The position numbers and the translations under genes were made by a program. DNA of 64,000 nt from NCBI RefSeq assembly GCF_002934685.1, contig NZ_NKHL01000105.1, positions 71,643-135,642 on the forward strand, read 5' to 3'. The stretch comes from Pseudomonas bohemica. Its GTDB lineage: Bacteria; Pseudomonadota; Gammaproteobacteria; Pseudomonadales; Pseudomonadaceae. Numbering within the stretch: the first letter of the stretch is position 1; each line of letters starts with the position of its first letter. The notes beneath the pieces were generated by a model. That model did no database searches, had not been told where the DNA came from, and saw only the letters and a program-made list of their open reading frames with translations. Of the stretch, positions 1-11,387 are shown piece by piece.

Positions 1-2
1 TC

Positions 3-827
3 GATACCCGTCAGGATCACGGCCGCACCTGGCATAAGGTGCAGATGACCGAGCAGATCCCAGCGGTGCACATCAATGAGTTCATCATCGATGAGCAGGG
101 CTTCGTCGGTTGGGTCAAGGGCGTCAAGCCTGATGAGTTGCTGCTACTGGACATGCACCAGGAGCCGTTGCTGCATCAGGAAGCCTGGGGCCTGAAACCA
201 CGCGACATCTACCAAGGGTTGGCGTTGTTCGCGCTGCTCGACCCCGACATCCACCTGGTCAACCTGTCTGGCGCCGCGGGCTCGGGCAAGACCATCCTGG
301 CGCTGGCCGCTGCCATCGAGCAGACCATGGTCAGCAAGCGTTATCGCCGCATCATCGCCACTCGCAGCGTGCAGGGCCTGGATCAGGAGATCGGCTTCCT
401 GCCCGGCACCGAAGCGGAGAAGATGGAGCCGTGGCTCGGCGCGATCACCGACAACCTGGAAGCGCTGCACATGGATGACGAAAACACCCATGGCAGTGTC
501 GATTACATCCTCAGCAAAGTGCCTTTGCAGTTCAAATCACTCAATTACATTCGAGGCCGCAGTTTCCAGCAAAGCCTGATCCTGATAGACGAATGCCAGA
601 ACCTCACGCCGCACCAGATGAAAACCATCATCACCCGTGCCGGCGCCGGTTCCAAGGTGGTCTGCCTGGGTAACCTGGCGCAGATCGACACCCCTTACCT
701 GTCGGCCACCAGTTCTGGCCTGACCTACCTGACGGAGCGCTTCAAGGATTTCCCCAACGGCGTGCACATTACCTTGCAAGGGGTGCCGCGCTCGATCCTG
801 GCCGAGTACGCGGAGAGTCATTTGTAA
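3..827 (+). CDS. PhoH-family ATPase, C-terminal part (5' end outside window)
   Basis: The reading frame is open from the first bases of the window, so the start lies upstream and only the C-terminal ~274 residues are visible. It has a P-loop GAAGSGKT (about nt 270-293) and a Walker B-like segment LILIDECQN, followed by the NLAQID segment seen in PhoH proteins. This is the ATPase half of the YlaK/PhoH2 type, in which an N-terminal PIN nuclease domain is usual; that part cannot be checked here. In characterised PhoH2 proteins the pair acts as an RNA helicase/RNase. A strong terminator follows directly. Confidence 0.85.
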   Translation, partial: DTRQDHGRTWHKVQMTEQIPAVHINEFIIDEQGFVGWVKGVKPDELLLLDMHQEPLLHQEAWGLKPRDIYQGLALFALLDPDIHLVNLSGAAGSGKTILALAAAIEQTMVSKRYRRIIATRSVQGLDQEIGFLPGTEAEKMEPWLGAITDNLEALHMDDENTHGSVDYILSKVPLQFKSLNYIRGRSFQQSLILIDECQNLTPHQMKTIITRAGAGSKVVCLGNLAQIDTPYLSATSSGLTYLTERFKDFPNGVHITLQGVPRSILAEYAESHL

Positions 828-849
828 AAGGTTGCTACTCAATGTCGTG

Positions 850-879
850 GGCGCCGACGTGTCGGCGCCTATTTTTTCT
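850..879 (+). terminator. Rho-independent terminator after the PhoH-family gene
   Basis: Perfect 9-bp stem (850-858 with 861-869) and a two-base loop, followed by ATTTTTT. It lies 23 nt after the stop codon. Confidence 0.85.
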
Positions 880-911
880 CAACCCCTACAGGGGAATCGC
901 TGTAGGTCACT

Positions 912-1000
912 TGTAGGAGCGCGCTTGCCCGCGATTGCGGTGGATCAGTTACTCGCGAGGTGGCTGAACTGACCCAATCGCGGGCAAGCGCGCTTCTACA
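912..1000. repeat. REP doublet (inverted pair)
   Basis: Two nearly identical 26-bp REP units in inverted orientation, 912-937 and 975-1000, each headed TGTAGGAG or TGTAGAAG and carrying GCGCTTGCCCGCGAT. The same unit recurs near 15.9, 17.1, 20.2 and 36.1 kb. It fills the PhoH-moaC gap. Confidence 0.9.
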
Positions 1001-1051
1001 GTTCGATCCGTACAAGCGCTACACTCCCGGCTCCTGTCCAGGAGTCATCCC

Positions 1052-1537
1052 GTGCTTACTCATCTCGATTCCCAAGGTCGCGCCAACATGGTCGACGTCA
1101 CCGAAAAAGCCGTGACGTCCCGTGAAGCCGTGGCCGAAGCGCGCGTGCGCATGCTTCCCGAAACCCTGCAAATGATCGTTGCCGGCGGCCACCCGAAAGG
1201 CGATGTGTTCGCCGTGGCGCGTATCGCCGGGATTCAGGCCGCGAAGAAAACCAGCGATCTGATCCCCCTGTGCCATCCGTTGATGCTGACCAGCGTCAAG
1301 GTCGAGCTCAACGCCGAAGGCACTGACACCGTACACATCGTCGCCCGCTGCAAACTCTCCGGCCAGACCGGGGTGGAAATGGAAGCGCTGACCGCTGCCA
1401 GCGTCGCGGCGCTGACGATCTATGACATGTGCAAGGCGGTGGACCGTGGCATGGTCATCGAGCACGTGCGACTGCTTGAAAAAGCCGGCGGCAAGAGCGG
1501 GCATTTCGTGGCCGACAACAAGGTGGATGCCTCATGA
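1052..1537 (+). CDS. moaC: Cyclic pyranopterin monophosphate synthase MoaC
   Basis: 161 residues, the usual MoaC length. MoaC converts the MoaA product into cyclic pyranopterin monophosphate in molybdopterin biosynthesis, in the cytoplasm. Family signatures are present: IPLCHP mid-protein, the EMEALTA stretch, and [10 protein letters not shown] near the C terminus, which contains the catalytic Asp/Lys region. The start is GTG, supported by AGGAG eight bases upstream. The stop overlaps the moaD ATG (ATGA). moaA is not adjacent, so the first step must be encoded elsewhere. Confidence 0.97.
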   Translation: MLTHLDSQGRANMVDVTEKAVTSREAVAEARVRMLPETLQMIVAGGHPKGDVFAVARIAGIQAAKKTSDLIPLCHPLMLTSVKVELNAEGTDTVHIVARCKLSGQTGVEMEALTAASVAALTIYDMCKAVDRGMVIEHVRLLEKAGGKSGHFVADNKVDAS

Positions 1538-1785
1538 CCATTCATGTTCAGGTGCAATTTTTCGCCCGTTTTCGCGAGACGCTGGGCATTGAGAGCGAAA
1601 ATCTCGAAGGCAGCTTCGCCACCGTCGACGCCGTGCGTCAGTATTTGCTGCAGCGCGGCGGTGTGTGGGAGGTGCTGAGCGAGCAGAGCATCATGTGCGC
1701 CCGTAATCAGGAACTCTGCTCGTTGAGCGAGCCTGTCGAGCCTGGGGACGAAGTGGCGTTCTTTCCAACCGTTACCGGAGGTTGA
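1534..1785 (+). CDS. moaD: Molybdopterin synthase sulfur-carrier subunit MoaD
   Basis: 83-residue ubiquitin-fold protein ending in the Gly-Gly tail (TVTGG) that is adenylated and thiocarboxylated to donate sulfur to cyclic pyranopterin monophosphate. The ATG overlaps the moaC stop by four bases, so the two are translationally coupled. It forms the MoaD2-MoaE2 heterotetramer with the product of the next gene. Length and tail are typical. Confidence 0.95.
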   Translation: MTIHVQVQFFARFRETLGIESENLEGSFATVDAVRQYLLQRGGVWEVLSEQSIMCARNQELCSLSEPVEPGDEVAFFPTVTGG

Positions 1786-1787
1786 GC

Positions 1788-2237
1788 ATGGCCATTCGTG
1801 TGCAGGCCACTGCGTTCGATCCAGGGGCTGAAGTCAATGCAATGCACGATGCCAATGTCGGTGTCGGCGCGGTGGTGAGCTTTGTCGGTTACGTGCGCGA
1901 TTTCAACGACGGGCGGGAAGTGTCGGGGATGTTTCTTGAGCACTATCCGGGCATGACCGAAAAGGCGCTGGGCAAGATCGTTGACGAGGCGCAACAGCGC
2001 TGGCCGCTGCTCAAGGTCGAGGTGCTGCACCGTGTCGGCGCGCTTGAGCCGGCAGAGCCGATCGTGTTTGTCGGCGTGGCCAGCGCTCATCGGCAGGCGG
2101 CATTCGAGGCCTGCGACTTTGTGATGGATTATCTGAAGACCCGTGCGCCGTTCTGGAAAAAAGAAACCACCTCAGAGGGGCCGCGCTGGGTGGAAGGGCG
2201 GGAGAGCGATCACAAGGCCGCGGATCGCTGGAAATAG
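1788..2237 (+). CDS. moaE: Molybdopterin synthase catalytic subunit MoaE
   Basis: 149 residues. MoaE is the catalytic subunit that inserts two sulfurs to form molybdopterin. The C-terminal segment PFWKKE holds the conserved active-site lysines. I start it at ATG 1788 rather than the TTG at 1782, because GGAGG at 1776-1780 is correctly spaced only for the ATG and lies inside the last codons of moaD. It is the last gene of the moaCDE operon and is followed by a REP-like inverted repeat. Confidence 0.96.
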   Translation: MAIRVQATAFDPGAEVNAMHDANVGVGAVVSFVGYVRDFNDGREVSGMFLEHYPGMTEKALGKIVDEAQQRWPLLKVEVLHRVGALEPAEPIVFVGVASAHRQAAFEACDFVMDYLKTRAPFWKKETTSEGPRWVEGRESDHKAADRWK

Positions 2238-2269
2238 GCCGGTTGGGGATCTGAGTGGCGGTGAAATGC

Positions 2270-2359
2270 CTGTGGGAGTGAGCTTGCTCACGAAGGCGCT
2301 CTGTCAGCTACATCAAGGTAACTGAGCGGCCGCTTTCATGAGCTGGCTCACTCCCACAG
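2270..2359. repeat. REP-like inverted repeat between convergent moaE and rhlB-like genes
   Basis: Arms TGTGGGAGTGAGCTTGCTCA (from 2271) and TGAGC..GCTCACTCCCACA (ending 2359) are inverted. This is a different REP sub-class from the TGTAGGAGCGCG units. It separates convergent genes and may stop transcription from both sides. Confidence 0.75.
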
Positions 2360-2385
2360 TTTTGTGTCCGACGTTAGACGCAGTG

Positions 2386-3855
2386 TCAGTCCGATTCCGG
2401 CGCAGGCTGCACCTTCGGCTGTCGCACCACCGCTCGCAGCAACTCGGTCGGCGGCATTTCACAGCTGATCTTGCGGCCCAGCTTTTCCTCAATGGAAGGC
2501 AGCTGATACGAGTCGTCTTCCCCCGCAAAACTGATCGACACCCCATCGGCGCCGGCGCGACCGGTACGGCCGATGCGGTGCACGTAGTCGTCCGGCACTT
2601 CCGGCAGAGTGAAGTTGATCACATGGCTGATGCCGTCGATGTGAATCCCGCGCCCGGCAACGTCTGTGGCTACCAGCACGCGGATCTTGCCTTCGCGGAA
2701 ACCTTCCAGCGTCTTGATGCGTTTATGCTGCGGGACATCGCCGGACAACTGCGCCGCGTTGACGCCATCGCGCACCAAACGCTCTTCAATGCGTCGCACT
2801 TCGTCCTTGCGGTTGGCAAAGACCATCACCCGCGACCAGCCGTTGTCGTTGATCAGGTTGAAGAGCAATTTGTATTTATCCGCCGCCGCCACTGCATAGA
2901 TGTGCTGCTCGACGTTATCGCTGGCAACGTTTTCCGACTCGATCTCAACGATTGCAGGATCGGTGGTCCACTGCTTGGCAAGGTTCATGACGTCCTCGGT
3001 GAAGGTCGCCGAGAACAACAGCGTCTGGCGCTCGCCCTTGTGCGGAGTCTGCCGAATGATCGAGCGCACCTGAGGGATAAAGCCCATGTCCAGCATGCGG
3101 TCTGCTTCGTCCAGCACCATCACTTCGACCATATCCAAGTGCACTTCGCCGCGCTGGTTGAAATCCAGCAGACGGCCCGGGGTGGCGACCAGAATGTCGC
3201 AATGACGGGCCTCGAGCTGCTTGAGCTGTTTATCGAAGTCCATGCCGCCAACGAACGTCATGACGTTGAGGTTGGTGTATTTGGTCAGCGCCGCGGCGTC
3301 CTTGGCGATTTGCACCACCAGCTCGCGGGTCGGCGCGATGATCAGCGCACGGGGTTCGCCCATGTAGCGTTCTTTCGGCGGCGGAGTCTGGGTCAGCTGA
3401 GTGATGATCGAGATCAGAAAGGCGGCGGTTTTGCCGGTGCCGGTCTGCGCGCGACCGATCGCATCCTTGCCCTTGAGGGTGAAGCCCAGGACGCCCGCCT
3501 GAATCGGTGTGCAATACGGGAAACCCAGATCCTGGATGGCATGCATCAGTTCCGGGGCGAGCGGGAAATCATGAAAGCGGGTTTTGCCTTCCTGAGGCTC
3601 GACCACGAAGTCATCGACACTCCACGGCGCAACGACAGGCTTGGGCGCGCGTTCGCGGCGTGGGCGTTCGGCCCTGGGGCGCGCGGGCGTAGCCGGGCTG
3701 ACGACCTCTGGTTCTGCTGTTGGCGCAACAGGTGGGACGGTTTCTCGGGAAGTGCCTTCGGTCGGACTCTTGGAAACAGGGAGAGAAGCAGCTGGCGCGA
3801 GCTGCTCAGCCTCGCTTTTACCGAACATTTTTTTAAGTGCTTTGAGCACGGTCAT
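2386..3855 (-). CDS. rhlB: DEAD-box ATP-dependent RNA helicase, RhlB type
   Basis: 489 residues. It has a low-complexity Pro/Ala/Arg-rich N-terminal extension (about 100 residues) ahead of a complete helicase core. Motifs in order: Q-motif PIQ, Walker [35 protein letters not shown], and [10 protein letters not shown]. RhlB-type helicases unwind structured RNA and can work with the RNase E degradosome. The family call is firm; the paralogue assignment RhlB rests on overall resemblance to the Pseudomonas protein with this N-terminal extension. Confidence 0.85.
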   Translation of the reverse strand: MTVLKALKKMFGKSEAEQLAPAASLPVSKSPTEGTSRETVPPVAPTAEPEVVSPATPARPRAERPRRERAPKPVVAPWSVDDFVVEPQEGKTRFHDFPLAPELMHAIQDLGFPYCTPIQAGVLGFTLKGKDAIGRAQTGTGKTAAFLISIITQLTQTPPPKERYMGEPRALIIAPTRELVVQIAKDAAALTKYTNLNVMTFVGGMDFDKQLKQLEARHCDILVATPGRLLDFNQRGEVHLDMVEVMVLDEADRMLDMGFIPQVRSIIRQTPHKGERQTLLFSATFTEDVMNLAKQWTTDPAIVEIESENVASDNVEQHIYAVAAADKYKLLFNLINDNGWSRVMVFANRKDEVRRIEERLVRDGVNAAQLSGDVPQHKRIKTLEGFREGKIRVLVATDVAGRGIHIDGISHVINFTLPEVPDDYVHRIGRTGRAGADGVSISFAGEDDSYQLPSIEEKLGRKISCEMPPTELLRAVVRQPKVQPAPESD

Positions 3856-3963
3856 CTCATCGATTGATTAAGGAATATACGCCGGGCAGTGTAAAGCAAG
3901 AACCCGGCGCGGCGTAGTGCCATACCAAATCCGCCAGACAAAAGAAAGAAACAAATGCGCTGT

Positions 3964-5114
<1,151 letters not shown>

Positions 5115-6146
5115 ATGAAGATGTTGAAATCCACCCTGGCTGTAGTAGCTGCCGCAGCAGCGCTCGGTATGACCGGTTTCGCTCAAGCGGGCGCGAAACT
5201 GGATGCCATTCAAAAGAAAGGCTTCATCCAGTGTGGCGTGAGCGACGGCTTGCCAGGCTTCTCGGTACCTGACAAAAGCGGCACCATCCAGGGTATCGAC
5301 GCGGACTTCTGCCGCGCTGTCGCGGCTGCCGTTTTTGGCGACGCCAAGAAGGTCAAGTTCAGCCAGCTGAACGCCAAGGAGCGTTTCACTGCGCTGCAGT
5401 CCGGCGAAATCGACATCCTGTCGCGTAACACCACCTGGACCAGCTCCCGCGATGCGAGCATGGGGCTGGAATTCCCGGGCTTTGTCACTTACTACGACGG
5501 CGTTGGCTTCCTGGCCAACAACAAGCTGGGCGTGAAAAGTGCCAAGGAACTGGACGGCGCGACCATCTGTATTCAGGCCGGTACCACTACCGAACTGAAC
5601 GTGTCCGACTACTTCCGCGCCAACAACCTCAAATACACCCCGATCACCTTCGACACCTCCGATGAAAGCGCCAAGTCGCTGGAATCCGGTCGTTGCGACG
5701 TGCTGACCTCCGACAAATCGCAGCTCTACGCACAACGCTCCAAACTGGCCTCGCCGAAAGACTACGTCGTTCTGCCTGAAACCATCTCCAAAGAGCCTCT
5801 GGCGCCGGTTGTTGCCCGTGGCGATGACGAGTGGACCTCCATCGTTCGCTGGGTTGGCTATGCGCTGCTGAACACTGAAGAGGCTGGCGTGACGTCGAAA
5901 AACGTCGAAGCCGAAGCCAAATCCACCAAGAACCCTGACGTTGCCCGACTGCTGGGTGCCGACGGGGACTACGGTCCGCAGCTGAAACTGCCGAAGGACT
6001 GGGTCGTCAAGATCGTTGCACAAGTCGGTAACTACGGCGAAATCTTCGAGAAGAACCTGGGTAAAGGCACTCCTCTGGAAATCGACCGTGGTCAGAACGC
6101 TCTGTGGACCAACGGCGGCATTCAATACGCGCCACCAGTGCGTTGA
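5115..6146 (+). CDS. aapJ: General L-amino-acid ABC transporter, periplasmic binding protein AapJ
   Basis: 343 residues with a classic Sec signal peptide (lysine N-region, Ala/Val-rich core, cleavage after FAQA). The mature part reads as a family-3 solute-binding protein close to AapJ/BztA. It starts at ATG 5115 behind GGAGG. It captures polar L-amino acids (glutamate, glutamine, aspartate and related) for the AapQM permease. First gene of aapJQMP; the 65-bp gap to aapQ is typical for a highly expressed binding protein. Confidence 0.92.
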   Translation: MKMLKSTLAVVAAAAALGMTGFAQAGAKLDAIQKKGFIQCGVSDGLPGFSVPDKSGTIQGIDADFCRAVAAAVFGDAKKVKFSQLNAKERFTALQSGEIDILSRNTTWTSSRDASMGLEFPGFVTYYDGVGFLANNKLGVKSAKELDGATICIQAGTTTELNVSDYFRANNLKYTPITFDTSDESAKSLESGRCDVLTSDKSQLYAQRSKLASPKDYVVLPETISKEPLAPVVARGDDEWTSIVRWVGYALLNTEEAGVTSKNVEAEAKSTKNPDVARLLGADGDYGPQLKLPKDWVVKIVAQVGNYGEIFEKNLGKGTPLEIDRGQNALWTNGGIQYAPPVR

Positions 6147-6211
6147 TTGACCTGCGCCCGGCCGCGTGATCCGCAGCCGGGTGCTTCGTTGCATTTCTTC
6201 TGGGGCACTCC

Positions 6212-7393
6212 ATGCAAAATCAAATCAGCGCACCCAAGCAGAGGCTAACCCTCAGCGATCCCAAAGTGCGTGCGTGGCTATTTCAGATAATCACGGTTAT
6301 CGCAGTAGTCGCGATGGGTTGGTATCTGTTCGATAACACTCAAACCAACCTGCAACACCGGGGCATCACTTCAGGTTTCGGGTTCCTTGAAAACAGTGCC
6401 GGCTTCGGCATCGCGCAGCACCTGATTCCCTTCAAGGAGTCAGACTCGTATTCGCGTGTTTTCCTCATCGGCTTACTCAACACGCTGCTGGTGACGTTCA
6501 TCGGCGTGATTCTCGCGACCCTGCTCGGCTTCATCGTCGGCGTGGCGCGTCTGTCCAACAACTGGATCATCAACAAGCTGGCGACGGTTTACGTCGAAGT
6601 GTTCCGTAACATTCCGCCACTGCTGCAGATCCTGTTCTGGTACTTCGCAGTGTTCCTGACCCTGCCTGGCCCACGGGCCGCTCACGGCTTCCTGGGTTCG
6701 TCTTATGTCAGCAGTCGCGGCCTGAACATGCCGGCAGCGATCGCGACCGACGCTGCCTGGCCATTCGTAATCAGCATCGTGCTGGCCATCGTCGCCATCG
6801 TGTTCATGGCCAAGTGGGCGAACAAACGCTTTGAAGCCACTGGCGTTCCGTTCCACAAATTCTGGGCCGGCCTTGCGCTGTTCATCGTCATCCCGGCGCT
6901 GTGCGCGCTGGTCTTCGGTGCGCCGGTGCATTGGGAATTCCCTGAACTCAAGGGGTTCAACTTCGTCGGTGGTTGGGTGTTGATTCCCGAACTGTTGGCC
7001 CTGACCCTTGCATTGACGGTGTATACCGCGGCGTTCATCGCTGAAATCGTGCGTTCGGGCATCAAGTCGGTCAGCCACGGCCAGACCGAAGCCGCGCGCT
7101 CGCTGGGCCTGCGCCCGGGTCCTACCCTGCGCAAGGTCATCATCCCGCAAGCGCTGCGGGTGATCATTCCACCATTGACCAGCCAATACCTGAACCTGGC
7201 GAAGAACTCTTCGCTGGCCGCCGGTATCGGTTATCCGGAAATGGTTTCGCTGTTCGCCGGTACCGTGCTGAACCAGACCGGTCAGGCCATTGAAGTCATT
7301 GCCATCACCATGAGCGTGTACCTGGCGATCAGTATCAGCATTTCCCTGCTGATGAACTGGTACAACAAGCGCATTGCGCTGATCGAGCGGTGA
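6212..7393 (+). CDS. aapQ: Amino-acid ABC transporter permease AapQ
   Basis: 393 residues, about the unusual long length of AapQ/BztB. It has an N-terminal transmembrane helix, a periplasmic stretch, and then the HisM-type permease core. The EAA loop is near EAARSLGLRPGPTLRKVIIP, which contacts the ATPase AapP. It pairs with AapM as a heterodimeric channel in the inner membrane. The gap to aapM is 10 bp. Confidence 0.92.
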   Translation: MQNQISAPKQRLTLSDPKVRAWLFQIITVIAVVAMGWYLFDNTQTNLQHRGITSGFGFLENSAGFGIAQHLIPFKESDSYSRVFLIGLLNTLLVTFIGVILATLLGFIVGVARLSNNWIINKLATVYVEVFRNIPPLLQILFWYFAVFLTLPGPRAAHGFLGSSYVSSRGLNMPAAIATDAAWPFVISIVLAIVAIVFMAKWANKRFEATGVPFHKFWAGLALFIVIPALCALVFGAPVHWEFPELKGFNFVGGWVLIPELLALTLALTVYTAAFIAEIVRSGIKSVSHGQTEAARSLGLRPGPTLRKVIIPQALRVIIPPLTSQYLNLAKNSSLAAGIGYPEMVSLFAGTVLNQTGQAIEVIAITMSVYLAISISISLLMNWYNKRIALIER

Positions 7394-7403
7394 GGAAACG
7401 CGC

Positions 7404-8501
7404 ATGACATCCCATACTTTCAAACCCGACATGCCGCCGCCGAGCAAAGTCTTCGGCCCGGTGGCCTGGATGCGCCAGAACCTGTTCTCAAACTGGATCA
7501 ACACGCTGTTGACCCTGTTCGCGATCTATCTGATCTGGCTGGTGGTTCCACCGTTGCTGAGCTGGACGCTGTTCGACGCCAACTGGGTCGGCAGCACCCG
7601 CGCCGATTGCACCAAGGCCGGCGCCTGCTGGGTCTTCATCGAGCAGCGTTTCGGCCAGTTCATGTACGGCTACTACCCGCAGGAATTGCGCTGGAGGGTC
7701 GACCTGACCGTTTGGTTGGCGATCATCGGCGTAGCGCCGCTGTTTATCAAAGCCATGCCCCGCAAAGCGATCTACGGCCTGAGCTTTCTGGTGATCTACC
7801 CGATCGTCGCGTTCTTCCTGCTGCATGGCGGCATCTTCGGCATGACCGAAGTGGCAACCAGCCAGTGGGGCGGTCTGATGCTGACGCTGGTCATCGCCAC
7901 GGTCGGTATCGCCGGTGCGCTGCCGCTGGGCGTCGTTCTGGCGCTGGGGCGTCGCTCCGACATGCCGGCCATTCGCGTGCTCTGCGTGACCTTCATCGAG
8001 TTCTGGCGCGGGGTTCCGCTGATCACCGTACTGTTCATGTCCTCGGTGATGCTGCCGCTGTTCCTGCCTGAAGGCATGAACTTCGACAAGCTGCTGCGCG
8101 CCCTGATCGGGGTGATCATGTTCCAGTCGGCGTATGTCGCCGAAGTGGTCCGTGGCGGCATGCAGGCCATTCCCAAGGGTCAGTATGAAGCGGCCGCGGC
8201 CATGGGCCTGGGCTACTGGCGTCGCATGGGCCTGGTGATTCTGCCGCAAGCCCTGAAGCTGGTGATTCCCGGTCTGGTGAACACGGTGATTGCGTTGTTC
8301 AAGGACACCAGTCTTGTGATCATCATCGGCCTGTTCGATCTGCTCAACAGCGTCAAGCAAGCTGCCGCCGACCCGAACTGGCTCGGCATGGCGACCGAGG
8401 GTTACGTCTTCGCGGCCCTGGTGTTCTGGATCTTCTGTTTCGGCATGTCCCGCTACTCCATGCATTTGGAGCGTAAGTTGGACACAGGCCACAAGCGTTA
8501 G
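7404..8501 (+). CDS. aapM: Amino-acid ABC transporter permease AapM
   Basis: 365 residues, second permease of the importer. It has a Pro-rich N terminus, an early membrane helix, a periplasmic segment with two cysteines (DCTKAGAC), and the HisM-type core with EAA loop [14 protein letters not shown]. The RBS GAGGAAA precedes ATG 7404. It pairs with AapQ. Its stop is 10 bp before the aapP start. Confidence 0.92.
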   Translation: MTSHTFKPDMPPPSKVFGPVAWMRQNLFSNWINTLLTLFAIYLIWLVVPPLLSWTLFDANWVGSTRADCTKAGACWVFIEQRFGQFMYGYYPQELRWRVDLTVWLAIIGVAPLFIKAMPRKAIYGLSFLVIYPIVAFFLLHGGIFGMTEVATSQWGGLMLTLVIATVGIAGALPLGVVLALGRRSDMPAIRVLCVTFIEFWRGVPLITVLFMSSVMLPLFLPEGMNFDKLLRALIGVIMFQSAYVAEVVRGGMQAIPKGQYEAAAAMGLGYWRRMGLVILPQALKLVIPGLVNTVIALFKDTSLVIIIGLFDLLNSVKQAAADPNWLGMATEGYVFAALVFWIFCFGMSRYSMHLERKLDTGHKR

Positions 8502-8511
8502 GAGTTATGTG

Positions 8512-9276
8512 ATGAGTGAAGCTATCAGCAAGCCTCTGGGCGCCGAAGGCATGATCCGGATGGAGGGCGTACACAAGTGGTACGGCCAGTTCCACGTGTT
8601 GAAAGACATCAACCTGAACGTTCGTCAGGGCGAGCGTATCGTTCTGTGCGGCCCGTCGGGCTCGGGCAAGTCGACCACCATTCGCTGCCTCAACCGCCTG
8701 GAAGAGCATCAGCAAGGTCGTATCGTCGTCGATGGCACCGAACTGACTTCGGACCTTAAGCAGATCGAAACCATTCGCCGCGAAGTCGGCATGGTGTTCC
8801 AGCACTTCAACCTGTTCCCGCACTTGACCATCCTGCAGAACTGCACGCTGGCGCCGATGTGGGTACGCAAGATGCCGAAGAAAAAGGCTGAAGAAATCGC
8901 CATGCACTACCTGGAGCGCGTACGCATTCCAGAGCAGGCGCACAAATTTCCGGGCCAGCTCTCCGGTGGCCAGCAGCAGCGTGTGGCCATCGCCCGCGCG
9001 CTGTGCATGAAGCCGAAAATCATGCTGTTCGACGAACCGACCTCGGCACTCGATCCGGAAATGGTCAAAGAGGTGCTGGACACCATGGTCGGTCTGGCTG
9101 AAGAAGGCATGACCATGCTCTGCGTGACCCACGAAATGGGCTTCGCCCGCACCGTGGCCAACCGCGTGATCTTCATGGACAAAGGCGAGATCGTCGAACA
9201 GGCCGCCCCCAACGACTTCTTCGACAACCCGCAAAGCGACCGCACCCGACTGTTCCTCAGCCAGATTTTGCACTGA
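8512..9276 (+). CDS. aapP: Amino-acid ABC transporter ATPase AapP
   Basis: 254 residues, the GlnQ/HisP-type ATPase energising AapQM. Walker A GPSGSGKS (residues 47-54), signature LSGGQQQR, Walker [14 protein letters not shown] and the switch His (VTHE) are all intact. I start it at ATG 8512, seven bases after AGGAG, rather than the in-frame GTG just upstream. Last gene of aapJQMP, followed by a strong terminator. Confidence 0.94.
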   Translation: MSEAISKPLGAEGMIRMEGVHKWYGQFHVLKDINLNVRQGERIVLCGPSGSGKSTTIRCLNRLEEHQQGRIVVDGTELTSDLKQIETIRREVGMVFQHFNLFPHLTILQNCTLAPMWVRKMPKKKAEEIAMHYLERVRIPEQAHKFPGQLSGGQQQRVAIARALCMKPKIMLFDEPTSALDPEMVKEVLDTMVGLAEEGMTMLCVTHEMGFARTVANRVIFMDKGEIVEQAAPNDFFDNPQSDRTRLFLSQILH

Positions 9277-9297
9277 GTTAATAGCCGCTGTACCCAG

Positions 9298-9325
9298 AAA
9301 CCCGGGCCTTGTGCCCGGGTTTTTG
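9298..9325 (+). terminator. Rho-independent terminator of aapJQMP
   Basis: 10-bp stem AAACCCGGGC / GCCCGGGTTT with a CTTGT loop, running into TTTTT. Confidence 0.9.
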
Positions 9326-9459
9326 TCGCGAAATCATTAGTGTTCCAATCGGTTAAAACTGTACCCAATCCCCGCAAAACTTGTGTTCTTTGCCGTTCTC
9401 CAACAGGATTGCACCTTTGCGCAATGCGCTGTTACACATCCTGCCCTCACGAGAACCCC

Positions 9460-10767
9460 ATGACGACCAAGGCGCCACCGACGAGCGACACGCCACCCCT
9501 TTCCCCCAAGCATCATGAAATCGACGAGCTGCTGATCGACGCGGAGGCTGACGACGAGCAGGTTCAACAGCATCGGCCGGTGCTGAAACGCCCGTGGTTT
9601 CTGCTGTTCGGATTGGTGCTGGTGGCGTTGAACCTGCGCCCGGCGCTGTCGAGCATGGCGCCGTTGCTCAGTGAAGTGTCGACCAGCCTTGGATTGTCCG
9701 CGGCCAAAGCCGGGCTTCTGACGACTTTGCCTGTTTTGTGCCTTGGGCTTTTCGCACCATTGGCACCGATTCTGGCGAGGCGCTTCGGCAGTGAGCGCGT
9801 GGTGCTGGGCATTCTGATGACCCTGACGTGCGGGATCCTGCTGCGCAGTTCGTTTGGCCAGGTGGGTCTGTTCGCGGGCAGCATCATGGCCGGTGCGAGC
9901 ATCGGCATCATCGGTGTGCTGCTGCCGGGCATCGTCAAACGCGATTTCGCCAAACAGGCGGGCACCATGACCGGTGTCTACACCATGGCGCTGTGTCTGG
10001 GCGCGGCGGTGGCAGCGGGCTCGACCGTGCCGTTGAGCCAAGCCCTGGGGAACGGCGCCGGCGACAGCTGGACCATTGGCCTGGGTTTCTGGATCGTCCC
10101 GGCGCTGCTCGCTGCCGTTTTCTGGTGGCCGCAGACACGTCAAAGCCACGGCCAACACCAGGCGGCCTATCGCGTGCGCGGCCTGTTTCGTGATCGGCTC
10201 GCTCGGCAGGTCACGCTGTACATGGGGCTGCAATCTTCGTTGGCGTACATCGTGTTTGGCTGGCTGCCTTCAATTCTCATCGGTCGCGGCCTGACGCCCA
10301 CCGAAGCGGGCCTGCTGCTGTCAGGCTCGATCATGGTTCAGCTGATCAGCTCGCTCACCGCTCCATGGCTCGCCACCCGTGGCAAGGATCAACGGCTGGC
10401 GATTCTGGTGGTCATGCTGCTGACCCTCGGCGGTCTCTACGGCTGTCTGTATGCGCCGGTCAATCAGCTGTGGTTTTGGGCCGTCGTGCTGGGCCTGGGG
10501 CAGGGCGGCACATTCAGTCTGGCGCTGACCCTGATCGTCCTGCGCTCGCGGGATTCCCACGTCGCCGCCAACCTGTCGAGCATGGCTCAGGGCGTGGGTT
10601 ATACCCTGGCATCGCTGGGGCCGTTCGCGGTCGGCGTGGTGCACGACTGGACCGGCAACTGGAGCGCCGTGGGCTGGATTTTCGGCGTGATCGGCGTGGC
10701 CGCGATCCTCGCGGGTATGGGCGCGGGGCGTGCGCTTTATGTGGATGTCACCAGCGAAAAAGTCTGA
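9460..10767 (+). CDS. MFS transporter, CynX/NimT (cyanate/nitroimidazole) type
   Basis: 435 residues from ATG 9460. The frame is open 40 codons further upstream, but those codons lack membrane or conserved character. The hydrophilic acidic N terminus is followed by about 12 membrane helices. The first carries NLRPALSSMAPLL, a hallmark of the CynX/NimT branch of the major facilitator superfamily. Members export or import small anions and drugs (cyanate, 2-nitroimidazole); substrate unknown here. No cyanase gene is nearby. Confidence 0.8.
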   Translation: MTTKAPPTSDTPPLSPKHHEIDELLIDAEADDEQVQQHRPVLKRPWFLLFGLVLVALNLRPALSSMAPLLSEVSTSLGLSAAKAGLLTTLPVLCLGLFAPLAPILARRFGSERVVLGILMTLTCGILLRSSFGQVGLFAGSIMAGASIGIIGVLLPGIVKRDFAKQAGTMTGVYTMALCLGAAVAAGSTVPLSQALGNGAGDSWTIGLGFWIVPALLAAVFWWPQTRQSHGQHQAAYRVRGLFRDRLARQVTLYMGLQSSLAYIVFGWLPSILIGRGLTPTEAGLLLSGSIMVQLISSLTAPWLATRGKDQRLAILVVMLLTLGGLYGCLYAPVNQLWFWAVVLGLGQGGTFSLALTLIVLRSRDSHVAANLSSMAQGVGYTLASLGPFAVGVVHDWTGNWSAVGWIFGVIGVAAILAGMGAGRALYVDVTSEKV

Positions 10768-10855
10768 GTCGGGGTATTTGTCCGGCGAATGTCCGTGGCA
10801 AAACACTGAATTGCCGCTTATCGTGCAGGCGTCTTTTTTCCTGGATGCCAGCCGC

Positions 10856-11341
10856 ATGAGCGAAAACCACCAGAGTGAGCACAACCAAGCGCTGATCACC
10901 CGGTTTTATGCAGCGTTCAATCGCCTCGACGCCGAAACCATGGCCGCTTGTTACACCGACGATGTGCTGTTCAGCGACCCGGTATTCGGCCAGTTGCGCG
11001 GTCGTGAGGTCGGCGACATGTGGCGGATGCTGGCGTCGCATGCGAAGGCCTTCTCGCTGCGGTTCGATACCGTGCGGGCAGACGAACGTACCGGTGGCGC
11101 GCATTGGGTTGCGACTTATCTGTTCAGCCAGACCGGTCGCACCGTGATCAACGATATTCAGGCGCGCTTCGTCTTTCGTGACGGCAAGATCTGCGAGCAT
11201 CACGACAGCTTCGATTTGTGGCGCTGGTCACGACAGGCACTCGGTGCAAAGGGCGCGCTGTTGGGCTGGACACCTTTCGTGCAGGGCGCGATCCGTGCTC
11301 AGGCGCAGAAGGGGTTGAAGGCATTTCAGGCCGGCCGGTAA
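10856..11341 (+). CDS. SnoaL/NTF2-like fold protein
   Basis: 161 residues from ATG 10856. The cone-shaped NTF2 fold is suggested by the N-terminal helix [14 protein letters not shown], the pattern [17 protein letters not shown], and the late strand [12 protein letters not shown]. Such proteins are small isomerase/hydratase-like or ligand-binding proteins. No function can be assigned. The ribosome-binding site is weak. It lies 88 bp after the MFS gene on the same strand. Confidence 0.75.
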   Translation: MSENHQSEHNQALITRFYAAFNRLDAETMAACYTDDVLFSDPVFGQLRGREVGDMWRMLASHAKAFSLRFDTVRADERTGGAHWVATYLFSQTGRTVINDIQARFVFRDGKICEHHDSFDLWRWSRQALGAKGALLGWTPFVQGAIRAQAQKGLKAFQAGR

Positions 11342-11346
11342 TGCTC

Positions 11347-11355
11347 TGCTAGAAT
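11347..11355 (+). promoter_or_regulatory. Candidate extended -10 promoter for the GIY-YIG gene
   Basis: TGCTAGAAT is an extended -10 element, 33 bp before ATG 11388. No convincing -35 accompanies it. Confidence 0.4.
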
Positions 11356-11387
11356 CGCCGCTCCCTTGCGTTAAATCTCGATGCCTT